64,000 nucleotides of DNA from Maylandia zebra (taxonomy: Eukaryota > Chordata > Actinopteri > Cichliformes > Cichlidae), in assembly GCF_041146795.1 (NCBI RefSeq), contig NC_135167.1, positions 4,988,454-5,052,453 of the forward strand. Direction: 5' to 3'. The translations under genes and the position numbers were made by a program. This document shows, one piece after another, positions 47,084 through 64,000 of the stretch (positions are counted from its first letter, which is position 1; every line of letters starts with the position of its first letter). The notes under the pieces were generated by a model. The model worked only from the letters and a program-made list of their open reading frames with translations. It ran no database searches and had not been told where the DNA came from.

Positions 47084-50000
47084 ATATCCAAAACAAAAAA
47101 AGAAGTTGTGGTTAAAGCAGCATTTCCTTCTCAATGCTGTTTCCTTGTTAATAAAATTAGGTTTGAATGAACTTGACTCTGATTTGCATTGCACAAAACT
47201 GAGAAATCCAGGAAATATCTTGAGCTGCAGGTTAATGTTTAAACCCCCAGCACTGATATCTGATACCATTTCTTGTACTCACACAACAATTTAAAACCTA
47301 TTTTCCACTGCAAACCTCTTAAAATATCAAATTTAAGCTTTTGTATTCCTCTGAAAAGACAAATATAGAAGAATAAGAAGGGAGAAAGAGAGAAGGAAAT
47401 GGCTTGGTCGAGCACCTGGCTCCTATTTTCAGTTTAACTGTCTACATGATTGGTTGGTAATACGTGCATGTGTGTGTTCTTGTCTGGGGCTGAGTTTGTC
47501 AGCTGCATTGCGTGGGTTAAGGTAATAAAGGGCTCACTGTGTGTGCAGTGGCAGGTGTGCTTGGAATCACGCACACACCCAAAGACAAACACAAAGGACA
47601 AACAGGAATAGAACTAAAAGTGAGAGACCTTTGTCATCTAGAAGAAGTGCAGTGCAGTTTTGAAAGTAGAGGTGAAAGTGCAAGTCCGGCTGGTGAATGG
47701 GTGCCAGACAGACAATTGAGAAGAGGAAGAAAATGCTGATGAAAGGCAGCAGTGTAAGACCATTACGCATCTGCGCAACTTAGCTATCTTATCTTCCATC
47801 ACCATGCAAAACCATAACAGACTACTCGAGTGGCTGAAGTCCTTCCTTAATACATGACCTATTAAAGGCTTTGTGCTAAACGGCTAAGGTGCAGCAGAAG
47901 AGAAAATATTTGATCATGTTTGCCAACATCAAATAATGTCCTGCGTATTCTGCCTCCTGAGTGTATTGGATATACACTGAATAGTATCCCCTGTGGAACG
48001 CTCCAAATGCAGTCAGAATCTAGGCTGAACTGCAAGACAATTACTTTTACAATGCACGCGGTGATGTCACGTTGTGCAAATGTCAGCTTCACAGGAAAAA
48101 CAGACAAGCAAAAAACTGTGTTTCAGTCAATCGTACTGCAATTATGGTTTCCCACCAGCAGCTACCAAAGAATGAGATCCAAAAGAAAATCCTCTTCAAG
48201 CTCAAGTATTATTTTGGAACAAACATGTTGCCAACACAATAAAAAGTAACTGTGCAAATACTCAGTAGTGGTAGGGGAAACACACACACCACTTTGGAAT
48301 GAGACACTTGCTAAGGCATTCTGTTGCACTGTGCACACAGAAATGTAAGGCTCTAACAACTGTAACACATTTAGCTACATGTGAGGCCTTGACAAGTTTT
48401 TTCTTGTTTCACATCTTGTGTGACGTTTCACTGGTTCGACCATCTTGACCTAAATCTGAAGTGTTCTGAAATGTAATTCTCACTTTCAGTCTTGCTCAGA
48501 CTATGTTAGCTTGTGATCTCTTGGTAGGTGTTTCTCACGGGGGCCCCTTTCTTGTTAAATTAAGAAACAATGGTCAAAGCTTTCTGGGGTTCTCAATAAT
48601 TACTTTATAGCTCTGTCATAAAAGAGAAGCTAGCTTTTGCAGCAGAAACAACAGGGTCCTGAATCAGCTCTACTTGCCACAAGTTCATCTGACCTCGGTA
48701 CATTTCACACCATTTTAAAACAATTATTCAAATGGGTATACAACAAAGATAGTTTAACTTAAAGTTGTTAGTTCCTGACACATAATTAGCTAATTGGATG
48801 GGGCTAAGGCACTTGAATTCTCTGCTTTGTCCCAATTGACTCTGAAGGCAGATGTTGGCGGTGGGAGTGATGTCACTCACAAGTTCAGAAAAGACGCCTG
48901 GTCACAACTGTGCAACAGTGGTAGTGCATTGTACAAGTTTTTACAGTTTTGGTAATGTTCATGTGCACGACTACCATTTTGGACTGTGAAGTTGGGGTTT
49001 GTGGAGCTGAAAGTCCAACTTGAGGGAAACTGGGACTCAGAAATTCAGAGATCAAATGCAGCAGATCCATAAACAGCAGTAGAACTTTAAAACTTGTAAT
49101 CTCTACTGCAACCTTTGTGTATTTCGTGTTATTGTGACTTGCTAAATAAGTTATAGACATGATCCATGAATGTGCTACAGGGGGGTTTTAATCACAAAAT
49201 CAAGCACTGTGCTGTCTTTCTAATGATGCGCTACCTTGCTAAAGCACAAAACAAATTCTATTTTTTCTTGCTTTTCTCACTTCACTGCTAGAATCGAGTC
49301 ACTGAGTGGAAAGTGGACAACTTGCAAATGACTCCCAGATCAGACATCCAACTTCTGGGGGAAATGGAAATCAGCACTGCATACAGGCTTTCTGGTTGTA
49401 GGAAAAGTGGAACAGACTACACAGGGTACCGCTGGCTGGAATGCTAGCCTGGAATAAAACAAACAATAACAAACTTGTCAGATATGAAACTATATCTATC
49501 AAAATGACTGAGCACAACTTTAAACCACTTACTTCCTTTTAGAAACAACCAGAGAGAATGAAGCAGCAGCAGGTCCTTCCCCAATTGATGCGACATCAGG
49601 TGAAATCATATAATAGCAACCTAAGGTTTTTCCAAGCAATCATTTGCATTGATAGCAGTTTCAACAATACTAAAAGTATTATCCTCAACTGTATGCTGGA
49701 CCAATGGTTCTCAACTAGTGCACAATAATGTAAGCATAACTTCCTTAGGAAGCCAGTGTGCACAGCATATTGAGAAAAAAAATAAAAATAAAATAGAAAT
49801 ATTACAGTATAACTTCACTCCATTGGGCACATTTCTGGAAACTCAAAGGAGCTCATACAAAACTCTATTGTTAACCTGCAAGACACACTAACTCACTCAG
49901 GGGGCAATCGGAACAAGTCACATGTAATAAAACATCTACTTCAGGTGACATTACGGAAATCAGAAAAGTCAAAATCTTTAGATTTGTCAGTAAGCATGTG

Positions 50001-53000
50001 TTCACCATTTTTTAGCTCCTAAAAGTCTTATTTTACACATTTTTCTTGACAATAGCAAAATATTGCTGACAATCACCACACATAGCGCCAGATCAACAGA
50101 TTCTCATCAATCCTTCCTCTTACAATGCAAGAAGTGAAAATATGCTGTTTGTCACATCTGTTGTTTGCACGCTTTTCCATGCTCGATCTAGATGTTTGTC
50201 TTGCAAGGTATGGAAGTATGTTTAACAAAAATCATATCTTAAAAATGTTCTCTGCATATCCGATTGAATACTGTGATGATAACTCTTGGAGAATAAAGCT
50301 ACTTAGCGCATAATAACTTGTCACAAAGTGACAAGTCACAAATTGTTTGCACAATCAACAAAATGTGAAAATGTTTGCTCATCGTTCTAACAACTTGAAC
50401 TCTAATTTCAGAATTGCGCTAAATAAAAACTGTAATAAGTAGCACCATATGTGAAACCAGCCACAGCTGCAGTCCAACCACCAGACAAGTGTGTCTGATG
50501 ACTGAAAGGAAACCTTGTGTCTAGAAAGATAACTTACAGTTTACCACGTTCCTTGCTGGGGCCCCTGGGTGTCTCTGAGTGAAGACTTATCTTTGACATA
50601 TGTGCACATTTAGCACATGAAAATTGGGTGTTAGGGATTTTAGATTAGAAGCTGCACAAGATGCTTCAAGTCCAATTATGAAAGCAGATAATGGTAAAGG
50701 ATATTCAGACCATATATGTATAAAGGTTGACATTTGTGTTAAGTGTCTGTCCCTGGTTTTCTCACCTTTACCTCATTCTAAAAGCCTCTAGCTCCTGATT
50801 GGTTAGTTCATGGACAAGGGCTCAGAGGGAGGAAATTTACATGGTGGTAGAGATGAAATGTGAACAATAAAGATGCTTCTTCTAAAGTTATCCATCTCCC
50901 TCTTACTGATTCTTCTAGATAAGACAGAACTGCATGTGGACCCACATATAACAACAGGAGTTCAACCTTATCAACTAAAACAGTCATGTTTGATTACTGA
51001 TTTAATCTCCCCCAGCCTATTACAAAATAAATATGGTCACTGTCTTTGTAACACCACCAAACAAATCAATAAATGAAAGCATCTTATTTTATTCTGTGAA
51101 GGTGAAGTCAATGCTGAAATGCATTATGCTTAGAGACAAGGTGGGGGAGGTTGACGGATTAAGGAAGTGTGAGAAGAGACACAATAGACAACATGCACCA
51201 CGATAATTAGTATTGTGTAGTAGAGTGTGTATTATGTATAGCAAAACAATCACCTTACCACTTAAATAAATGAAAAATAAAAATTAACTTATTCACTTGG
51301 AACATTCAAACTGAGGAATTCATTTGTGAGGTTTTTTAAAGAAAAATATGCTTAGGAAATATTTCTATGCTAACATGAATTCAGTGGTGGTATACTTTCA
51401 AAACAAACAAACAAACAAAAAACAAACAAACTTTCTTTGTTGTCTTTGTTTGATAGCAGCCTCCACCCTTTAGCAGACGATTGGGAGTACAGTACCTCCT
51501 CTGTATGTTTCTTTCTTCTGCAGTCCTCACCTAGGATGTCTGAACACCAGCAGTAAAATGTAATAACAGCATATTGTGTGCTGCACATGAAGTGTGAAGT
51601 GCAGTTCAGAGAGTTCAATGGGGTTTTTCTTCATTTCTGTTTCTTCTTCATCCTCTTTATCTTGAAGTCAGACAGAAGATCTGCAGGCTATGGGGGCTAG
51701 ACACACAACAACACACATACGCACAGACAAGTCTGCCCCTATGCATTATTAAAACACTATTAAAGCAGCGTCGCACACAAGCAGTAAACCACACACATGG
51801 GTCCTCATCTGCTGGGCTTTATCACCATGGTGATGGTTGTGCAGCTGACTTGAGGCCAGCTGGTGGAGTCTAGCTGTGATGATGTGATGTGAGTGACATG
51901 TATGTGAATTAGAATGAGAGACAGAACAAAGAGAGAAGACATCACACAGCAGCACTGAGAATGAGCCTACCCATAAAACTGCCTGGAAGCACCTCAAACA
52001 CAAGGCACAGCTCACATACAGGGTTTATTGATTCTTGTATTGATTGCTAGTCCCAATGAGCATTCATTTTGCAATTCATTTCAGCATCCTTAAAGTGGTA
52101 GGAGTAGCATTAACACTACAGACAGTGTGGCATCTGTTCCTTCCAGTCTCATATAGACTGTAAGGAGCGTGCTGGGGCAGGTTTGCTGTCTGGTTGGCAC
52201 AAGCAGAGATATGTGTTTGTTTCATTTCATGATTACAGACTTTCTACTACCAAACATCCAGGACATCATTCCACGCTGACTGAATCACTCTTTTGAAGGA
52301 CTTTCTTTTCTCACCTTACTCCGAATTCCACTTCACATTTGGCTAGGACAAGCATTGTTTGTACATAGAAACAACACATTATATTGCAAGTACTTTAACT
52401 CAGTTTTGAGGGGGTACAGGTATGGGCATTTCTGGGAATTCAAAGGGCTTCAGAACTTCCATTTTATTCTCGTGGGAAGAATGTAAGAATGTGGCATAAT
52501 TGCAAGGTCAACACTGTGGACCTCTGAAATTATATTGAAGTGGAAGAAAAGAACATTTGAAAAGCACTTGACCTGGTACTGAAAAGTTAGATGAGAAATT
52601 TGAATTGGATTGCCATGTTTCTCACACGACATTTAGTACAAAAATGAAATTATTATTCGTTAGGATCTCACAAGAGACTGAAAAAAAAATCTATTCATCT
52701 GCAATAATTAATATTTGGTGGCATGTTTCTGTTTTGGAAACTCTCTGCATTCTACACAAATATAGCATAGAAAAGAACAGGCATCAGTGACAACAAATAC
52801 AGCATCAAGTGTACTATAGGATTAAAAAGTCAGACACTGTATGAAAGCAGAGGCTGGCCTCCAATACTAATGATGTACTTGAATGTTCATTTAGTTTACT
52901 GGAGGGTTCTCTTGAGTTTTTAAGACTGTACTGCAAACAAAACAAAACAAAACAAAAAAAAGATCACTGACTTCTACCGTCACTGACAGTGGAAAATAAA

Positions 53001-54340
53001 ACTTTTCACATTTTTGTCAGAATGGATTTAGTGGATTTTATTCCTCATCATTTAAAAACTCCCCCAAAACCTCTATGTTATAGACTTCTAAGTGGCATGA
53101 CTGTATGAAATATTTCGAAACATTTCAAAAGTTAGGCTGAAAGCTGAAAATGATAATACTGTAGGACGTGTAAAGCACACCGATCATGTGAGTTTGATGT
53201 TTACAACAAAGGTTACATGACTGTGTCGGTTGCACATCTTTCCTGTCTGCGGTCTTTGTCTTCATTTGTCTGTGTGTTTGTTTTTTATACATCTCTTGCT
53301 GTTTTAGACTGATGGCTATTATGAATGCCTGTTTTTTTCTGCTGAAATACTCGTGTTCCTCCCCCCAGTTTAACAAAATTATTTTTAATGTTTCATAACT
53401 TTCTTTAAACAAACATTTAAAGAAAACTGTATTTTTTTAAGCACTGAATATAAATTACTGTTGAGGCAGGAATGACTCTAATAATCATGCAGTTAACTGA
53501 TAAAGCCTTAGACTTTGATGTATTGATTATTTTCTTTCCTTTTTCGTAATCCAGCAACCTGAGATTAGTCTCAATAGAATATCTAGACTTTACTTTCAGT
53601 TAATGAGCATGAGATAAACTGATATGTGGTTGCTAACACCATTGTTGTAGCTCTGGCTCCACCCTGAGGCTGAACTGTGTTATCTGCTCTGGATACTCTT
53701 CAGCTGGGTGTAGACAGAAAGTGCTGAGTATATGGTATTTCAAAACTGTTTAATATGCAGGACTGCTTTGTTTTTTCAACACAGGATTAAATATTTATAG
53801 TGATTTGCAAATTGCTGTTTTCTTTCATTTATATTCTAAAGACTGTACCAGTGATTTTGGAACTGGATTATAAAGCGTGACCACTTGTGTGAAAAGCAGT
53901 AGGAATGTATATACAAATGAATCCATTACCTGTCACTGAAAAGTGTCACCAGTGTTCGATCTGGGTGAGGGGGCACTAAATCCTCACTGAAAGTCACCAA
54001 ACATACCTGCGACTGTGCAGACAGTCACAAAACATAAAAGTAAAAAAACATAGTCAAGTCATTACACATAAATATTTTAAGGTAGAATAACGTTATATGT
54101 AGTAGGTCAGAGCTGATTTAAAAGATTTGTAACATAGTTTAGAAGTTTCCAAAGGAAGGTTTTCAGGTTATCAGCTGCGGTTATCAGTTTTCCTTGACTT
54201 TGTGTCCACCTTGAACATGAGGCATAATTTTCCATAACAGATGCATTTTTATTAAAGGCTGACATATAAAACAGAATGACACAGCAGTAGCAGCAAAACA
54301 CACAGACAGATATAATTAGAGAGAAATGCACCTGGCAGTT
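47084..54340. other. Intergenic stretch between Tc1 nest and syap1
   Basis: About 7 kb of AT-rich DNA with no recognised coding exon or RNA gene. Open frames are short, and none has a recognisable domain or splice context. An AAACAAAC-type run lies near 51400-51430. Confidence 0.5.
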
Positions 54341-54356
54341 TAGTGTTACAGTCTTC

Positions 54357-54362
54357 TTTATT
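54357..54362 (-). terminator. Candidate poly(A) signal of syap1
   Basis: AATAAA on the minus strand, about 460 bases beyond the syap1 stop codon. A reasonable 3'UTR end, though not proven. Confidence 0.4.
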
Positions 54363-54821
54363 TACATACATGTTACTTTACATTTGACTTTGACTAGTAC
54401 TCTGTACTAAGATTATAGCAAGACGTATATACGACTGTCCAAGCCACCAGGAACCAGCAGTGAAAAACTAAGATTAAAAAACAAACAAACAAAACATAAT
54501 AAAGACCATTTTTCTCCATTATAAAATTCATAGTACTTGTACTGGAGTATCATCTAGTGATATTTCTCATCAAAAACACAGCTGATTAGGAGAACCAAAT
54601 AGAGGAAACTCATTTAGGAGGGAACAATGAACTCACTAATATGCCAGAAAATGACTGCTGCCTCCAGCAGAGGTGACACATTCTTGCTATAATTGGATCT
54701 ACGACACTTCATCAGATACGAGATAGAAATGAGAGTCGTGTAAAGTTCCTCCCCTTGTGCATCAATGGTCACGATTCATTAATTTCAGCCCAGACAAGTG
54801 ACTATAAACGCATCAAACACA

Positions 54822-60009
<5,188 letters not shown>

Positions 60010-61002
60010 GTTGGTGGAAAAACACCGATCGATTAAATTAAAGATACGGAAAAACAATCTGCACGGACTCTCCTGACTATACAACCAGGAAATAAACTGA
60101 CGTTTTCTTCTTCTGCGTTCTCGTGTGTGCACTTGTGCGATACTGCCACCCGGAGGCCAAATATGGGAAGTCTGGTTTGATGGGTTGTTGTTAGTGCTAT
60201 GGTGGAATATATGAATAAAAAAAACGGTATTTATCAGTAAAAACTATCACAAAAGTGTTGCACGTTGAAAGATCTACACCTTTCCTAAAGTAGAAAAATG
60301 GTATGTCTTATAAAGTACGTGCTCATTGTTGGCAGTAGAGGAACTACTACGTTTTAACGCAACATCCAAAAGAAGCTGCAGGTGGCGGTAATGAGCTGAG
60401 ATTTGTTCCACTTTTTGCGGCAAAGCAAGATAAGGAGAAGGAAGATAAGGAAGATCGGTGAATTCCTGACGGAGGACTCGTACCGGTAATTTTGCAGTTG
60501 CTCAAAATTTTACATTATTATTATGTGTTTTATGTGTATTTATCTTGGGTATAGTTTACTACAGTTTATTACAGAAAGCTATGTAATCCCAGTCACGTGT
60601 CTTCAGCACATTAGGAACCGCTGTGACTGACTGACTAGCTCTACCCGTGGGCTGTTTACTTGTAAGGGGACGAGTTTACACCACACTTCCTTTAAAAAAT
60701 AAGGCATTTAAAAGTTCGTTAGTTTTAACGTAGTTTTGATGGAGAAAGGAATAATAAATATTGTTAAATAAATGTTATTTGACATGTCAAGTAAGGATCG
60801 GCTTTAATGGGAAGGGTAATTTTTTAGAAGCGGAAGTGTGGGCTCAGTTACTTGTGTTTTGAGCTGATAAGACGTAAATAGACCGGTTGAGAGCAGTATC
60901 CGTTACCAAACGAAATAATAGAAGGGTGGAGCTTAAAAATAACTATTATCTTGCTTAATTTATTAGTTAGTTTTGTGTGCTATTTTGCTTTTAAGGTGCC
61001 AA
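60010..61002. promoter_or_regulatory. Shared upstream region of syap1 and phospho2
   Basis: The two genes are divergent, with start codons 993 bp apart. The region should contain both promoters. A possible phospho2 5'UTR exon ends near 60485 (CTCGTACCG|GTAATT), and an acceptor TTTTGCTTTTAAG lies just before the phospho2 start, at about 60994. No TATA box was evident. Confidence 0.5.
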
Positions 61003-62016
61003 ATGAAGATTCTGATGGTGTTTGATTTTGACCACACCGTGGTCGATGCCAACAGTGACACTTGGGTGGTCAGGTAGGTCAAGAAAGTTTTACTTCAGCT
61101 CTTTCCATGTTTCTTTGTATTTATCTGTATGTATTATCTTGACAAAGATTTTCTGTTGCACTGCTCCTGCTACTACTCTGTAATTACTGTTTTATACTAG
61201 GACCTTAATACACCATTAGAGAAACACTATAGCTGAGTTATCCTGATTTCTCTTATTTATATATTCCTTGTGTCAGGTGCCTTCCTGATAAGACACTTCC
61301 TGGCTCTGTGGAGAATTCGTACAGAAAAGGCTACTGGACTGAGTACATGGGCAGGGTGCTGAACTACATAGGTGAGTCTGTCATGCTGTTTGTTTTTGTT
61401 TTACTACTTCCTGAAATCTGCCTTCAACATTTTCTAATCTATGCCCGCAGGTGAGCAGAAGGTGAGCCCAGACAGGGTTCGCAGTGTGATGGAGACCATC
61501 CCCTTCACAGCTGGAATGACTGAGTTGCTGACATTTATAGCAGAGAATAAAAGTGCCATTGACTGCATAGTCATCTCTGATTCCAACACCTTGTTTATAG
61601 AATGGATTCTCCATGCTGCAGGACTCCAGGCGGCTGTTGACAAGGTTTTTACCAACCCAGCTAAGCTCAATGAGTTGGGCCACATTGAGGTGCAGTGCTA
61701 TCATTCTCACGCCTGTGATCAATGCCCTGTCAACCTCTGCAAGAAAAAAGTCCTGGAGCTTTACCTTTCTCTGCAATCTGATGCCGGCGTGGAGTATGAG
61801 CAAATCTTTTATGCGGGGGATGGGGGGAATGATCTCTGCCCTACTTCCTGTCTGAGAGGCCGTGATGTTGTGATGCCAAGAAAGGGATACACTCTGGAGA
61901 AGCTGCTAGCCAAACTGGAAGGTCAGGAGGGCAACTTTTCTGTAAGAGCTAAAAACATTGCCTGGAGCAGTGGCACTGACATTCTCCGGGAGCTGAAAGC
62001 AAGCATGCAGTCGTAG
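61003..62016 (+). CDS. phospho2: Pyridoxal phosphate phosphatase PHOSPHO2
   Basis: HAD-family phosphatase; mammalian PHOSPHO2 removes phosphate from pyridoxal 5'-phosphate. Three exons, 61003-61073, 61277-61371 and 61451-62016, with GT/AG borders, give 732 nt (243 aa, the usual length). Seen: catalytic motif I DFDHT at residues 8-12 (Asp8 the expected nucleophile, Asp10 the acid/base), motif II SDSN at 98-101, a Cys/His-rich CYHSHACDQCPVNLC stretch at about 138-152 as in PHOSPHO1/2, metal-binding motif GDGGNDLCP at 178-186, and PRKGYTLEK. It has no signal peptide, so it should be cytosolic. The ATG lies just after an acceptor, so a 5'UTR exon is likely. Confidence 0.95.
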
Positions 62017-64000
62017 CCGTGGCACATGAAATATTACAAATATTGAGCCTGCACTGCAGGATCCATTGTGCCGCCTGTATTCTTTTTTTTTTCATATTAT
62101 AATTCAAAATTTTAGAATAGTTTATGAAATTTTTAACTTATTTAAAACGACAGCATTTGCACATGTAAACCAGTCTTTTAAAAAGGGTAATTCGTCTGCA
62201 GGGAAATTTACCTTTATCTTTTATCTTCATGATCTTTACAATTTTTCTAATTTTCCGTGGTGATCGAAAATAGAGGCGCCTGAAACCACTAACAATACAT
62301 AGGCAGTGTGTCACAACATGTGCAGTGTATGTTAAATACTACGTAAGAATTCAGTTAAGATTATATTTAGTATAGTATTCAAGATCTGTTGTTGGGGCTG
62401 ATCCAAGAAGCAGAGATGAACCAGCAAGTTAACTTGATCTGATAAAGTAGAAGTCAGGGAAATTTCTGAGCAGATTTGAGACATGGATTAATTTTAGTCC
62501 CAGACTACAAGAAAAATTAAAAGATGTCTCCATTGAAATGTTTCTGGACTAGGGTTTCTAGAAAGGTTCATGTTAAAGGCATTTTATTAACCTGAAAACC
62601 TTAAATCAGTGTACTTCATGCAGTCTGCACTATATCTAGCCACAGTACTGTGCAAAAATATTGTATCAATATTTGATACGACCTTTACTTTTCAAAATTT
62701 TTAAGGTATTAATTTATTTTATTTTTTATTTTCCCCAAACCACGAAAGAGCCTCCTGTTTTACACACTGACTGATGTGGATTTCTTCTAAAACACTTTGG
62801 AAATCAGCTCACTGGTACTATAATGCAAATTCATGCCTGTCAAACTGTGTCATCTTTGGTGTTTTTTACTACAGAAGTGGGGACATCATTGTGTTTTTGT
62901 GACAGGCTGCTAATAAACATGTTCTAATAATAGGCCAAAAGATAAAAATTTTAATTCGTTCTTTGTTTTGTGGGTCTCAACACACACTTGCTCAATTTCC
63001 CAACCTTGAATTAAGCCTGGTGATTAAACTCTTTACTCAGTGAAGACCTTCACTGATGTTCTTTTCTTTCTTTTTAAAATTTTATTCATTTTGTGAGCAC
63101 CAGACTGTGTTTGGGAAACTGGCTGACTGGATATATGTTAATATTTCCAAACCAATGAACAAACAATGGGTTCTGGATATCGCATTTAATTAAATTTGGT
63201 TTGTAGTTTACAAATGTTAGTTGTCTCTTCACATTATGACCGAAAGCTTAAAGCACTCCTACTAACTTGAGTAATTTTTCTTTATGAATCTGAGAAAAAC
63301 ACTATACCAGTTCTTCCCTGCTATATTCTGTGTAAGACATTTTGATTTCTGAAAAGAAAAGCACTGATGTTACTGATGGCATTATGGTGTGTTATATTTA
63401 AATGCTCCAGACAGTGTTACAGCATGCACCATACCAGGAACTTGAAACTGCCAAATGGCATGAAGTTGTCTGTCTTAGTGTAAACTGACTAAAAATACGT
63501 CTGTAAAAGGCACATTATAATGTAACTAATACATACTTTAAATAAGGTGCTTTTGTCAACATTTTGAATGTAACATTTTTACATGAACTTACCTCAGCTG
63601 ATATCTGCCTCATTTAGGATTTTGCTCAGGTTTCTTGTGGCCAGTATGCATTATCTGAATAGACTATTCAGTTTTTATGTACAATTTCAACAGCCGTGCT
63701 CATGGAGACATATATATGTATATATGCATTGATTGACTTTCTGTTGCCACTGTCAAAAGCCAGTTTGATAAAATAATATTTTGTGTTGTTAATGTGTAAT
63801 TCCAGTGATTAAATCAAATTAATTACCTCTTTGATTATTTTTTCTCAGGTTTTACTCAAATCCTTCTAGAGGCAAGTCTTACATCTCACCAGCAGTGATA
63901 AAATATTGGGGCCATATCTTTAAAGTATTATCTCCAATATATTTCCAAATTAATGTAGTGCAAATATTTTCCACTGCAGTAATTAAGATGGTTTTGTAAC
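62017..64000. other. phospho2 3' region and downstream DNA
   Basis: AT-rich, with no further gene recognised. A candidate AATAAA for phospho2 lies at 62912-62917. The 65-codon frame at 62066-62263 has no recognisable features. Confidence 0.5.

Noticed and set aside
61381-61803. Minus-strand frame of 140 codons across phospho2 exon 3
   Set aside because: It is the antisense shadow of a well-supported exon and has no recognised domain.

Overview
The window looks like nuclear DNA of a bony fish, probably a percomorph such as a cichlid. Genes are split into many short exons with GT/AG introns, and the background is AT-rich with long (CA)n runs. The repeats are ones typical of teleosts: Rex1-like and L2-like LINEs, Tc1/mariner, hAT, piggyBac-type and Penelope-like elements. 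The species is inferred from repeat content and protein resemblance only.

Four protein-coding genes can be rebuilt exon by exon, and each gives a coding length divisible by three. (1) A y+L amino-acid transporter of the SLC7A6/SLC7A7 type lies on the minus strand (coding 6613-10397, 495 aa, nine coding exons), with a likely non-coding first exon near 14.1 kb. (2) A group-G adhesion GPCR lies on the minus strand (coding 17150-27098, 633 aa, 14 coding exons), with two likely 5'UTR exons near 36.9 and 37.6 kb. (3) syap1 lies on the minus strand (54822-60009, 362 aa, nine exons). (4) phospho2 lies on the plus strand (61003-62016, 243 aa, three exons) and is divergent from syap1 across about 1 kb of shared upstream DNA.

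Layout. 1-2340 is a GC-rich, degenerate repeat tract. A single orphan copy of an adhesion-GPCR first-transmembrane exon follows at 2447-2563 on the plus strand. 6.6-14.3 kb holds the transporter, with a young Rex1-like LINE in its first intron. 17.1-38 kb holds the GPCR; its last intron contains a second Rex1-like copy in opposite orientation, and its 5'UTR intron contains a hAT-type element with a piggyBac-type element nested inside. 39.4-47.1 kb is a deep nest of transposons. A Tc1 element is interrupted by an L2-like reverse transcriptase fragment and by a hAT element. The hAT contains a 4.1-kb foldback element with a 9-bp target duplication and a small MITE. The foldback element has long arrayed inverted arms and a core of Penelope-like and Rex1-like sequence. 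47.1-54.3 kb is intergenic. 54.3-62 kb holds syap1 and phospho2.

The genes do not form a pathway. The most unusual structures are the nested foldback element with hammerhead-like ribozyme motifs in its inner arms, the orphan GPCR exon, (TG)n tracts pressed against syap1 splice sites, a duplicated splice-donor segment inside the GPCR gene, and a predicted upstream ORF overlapping the GPCR start codon.
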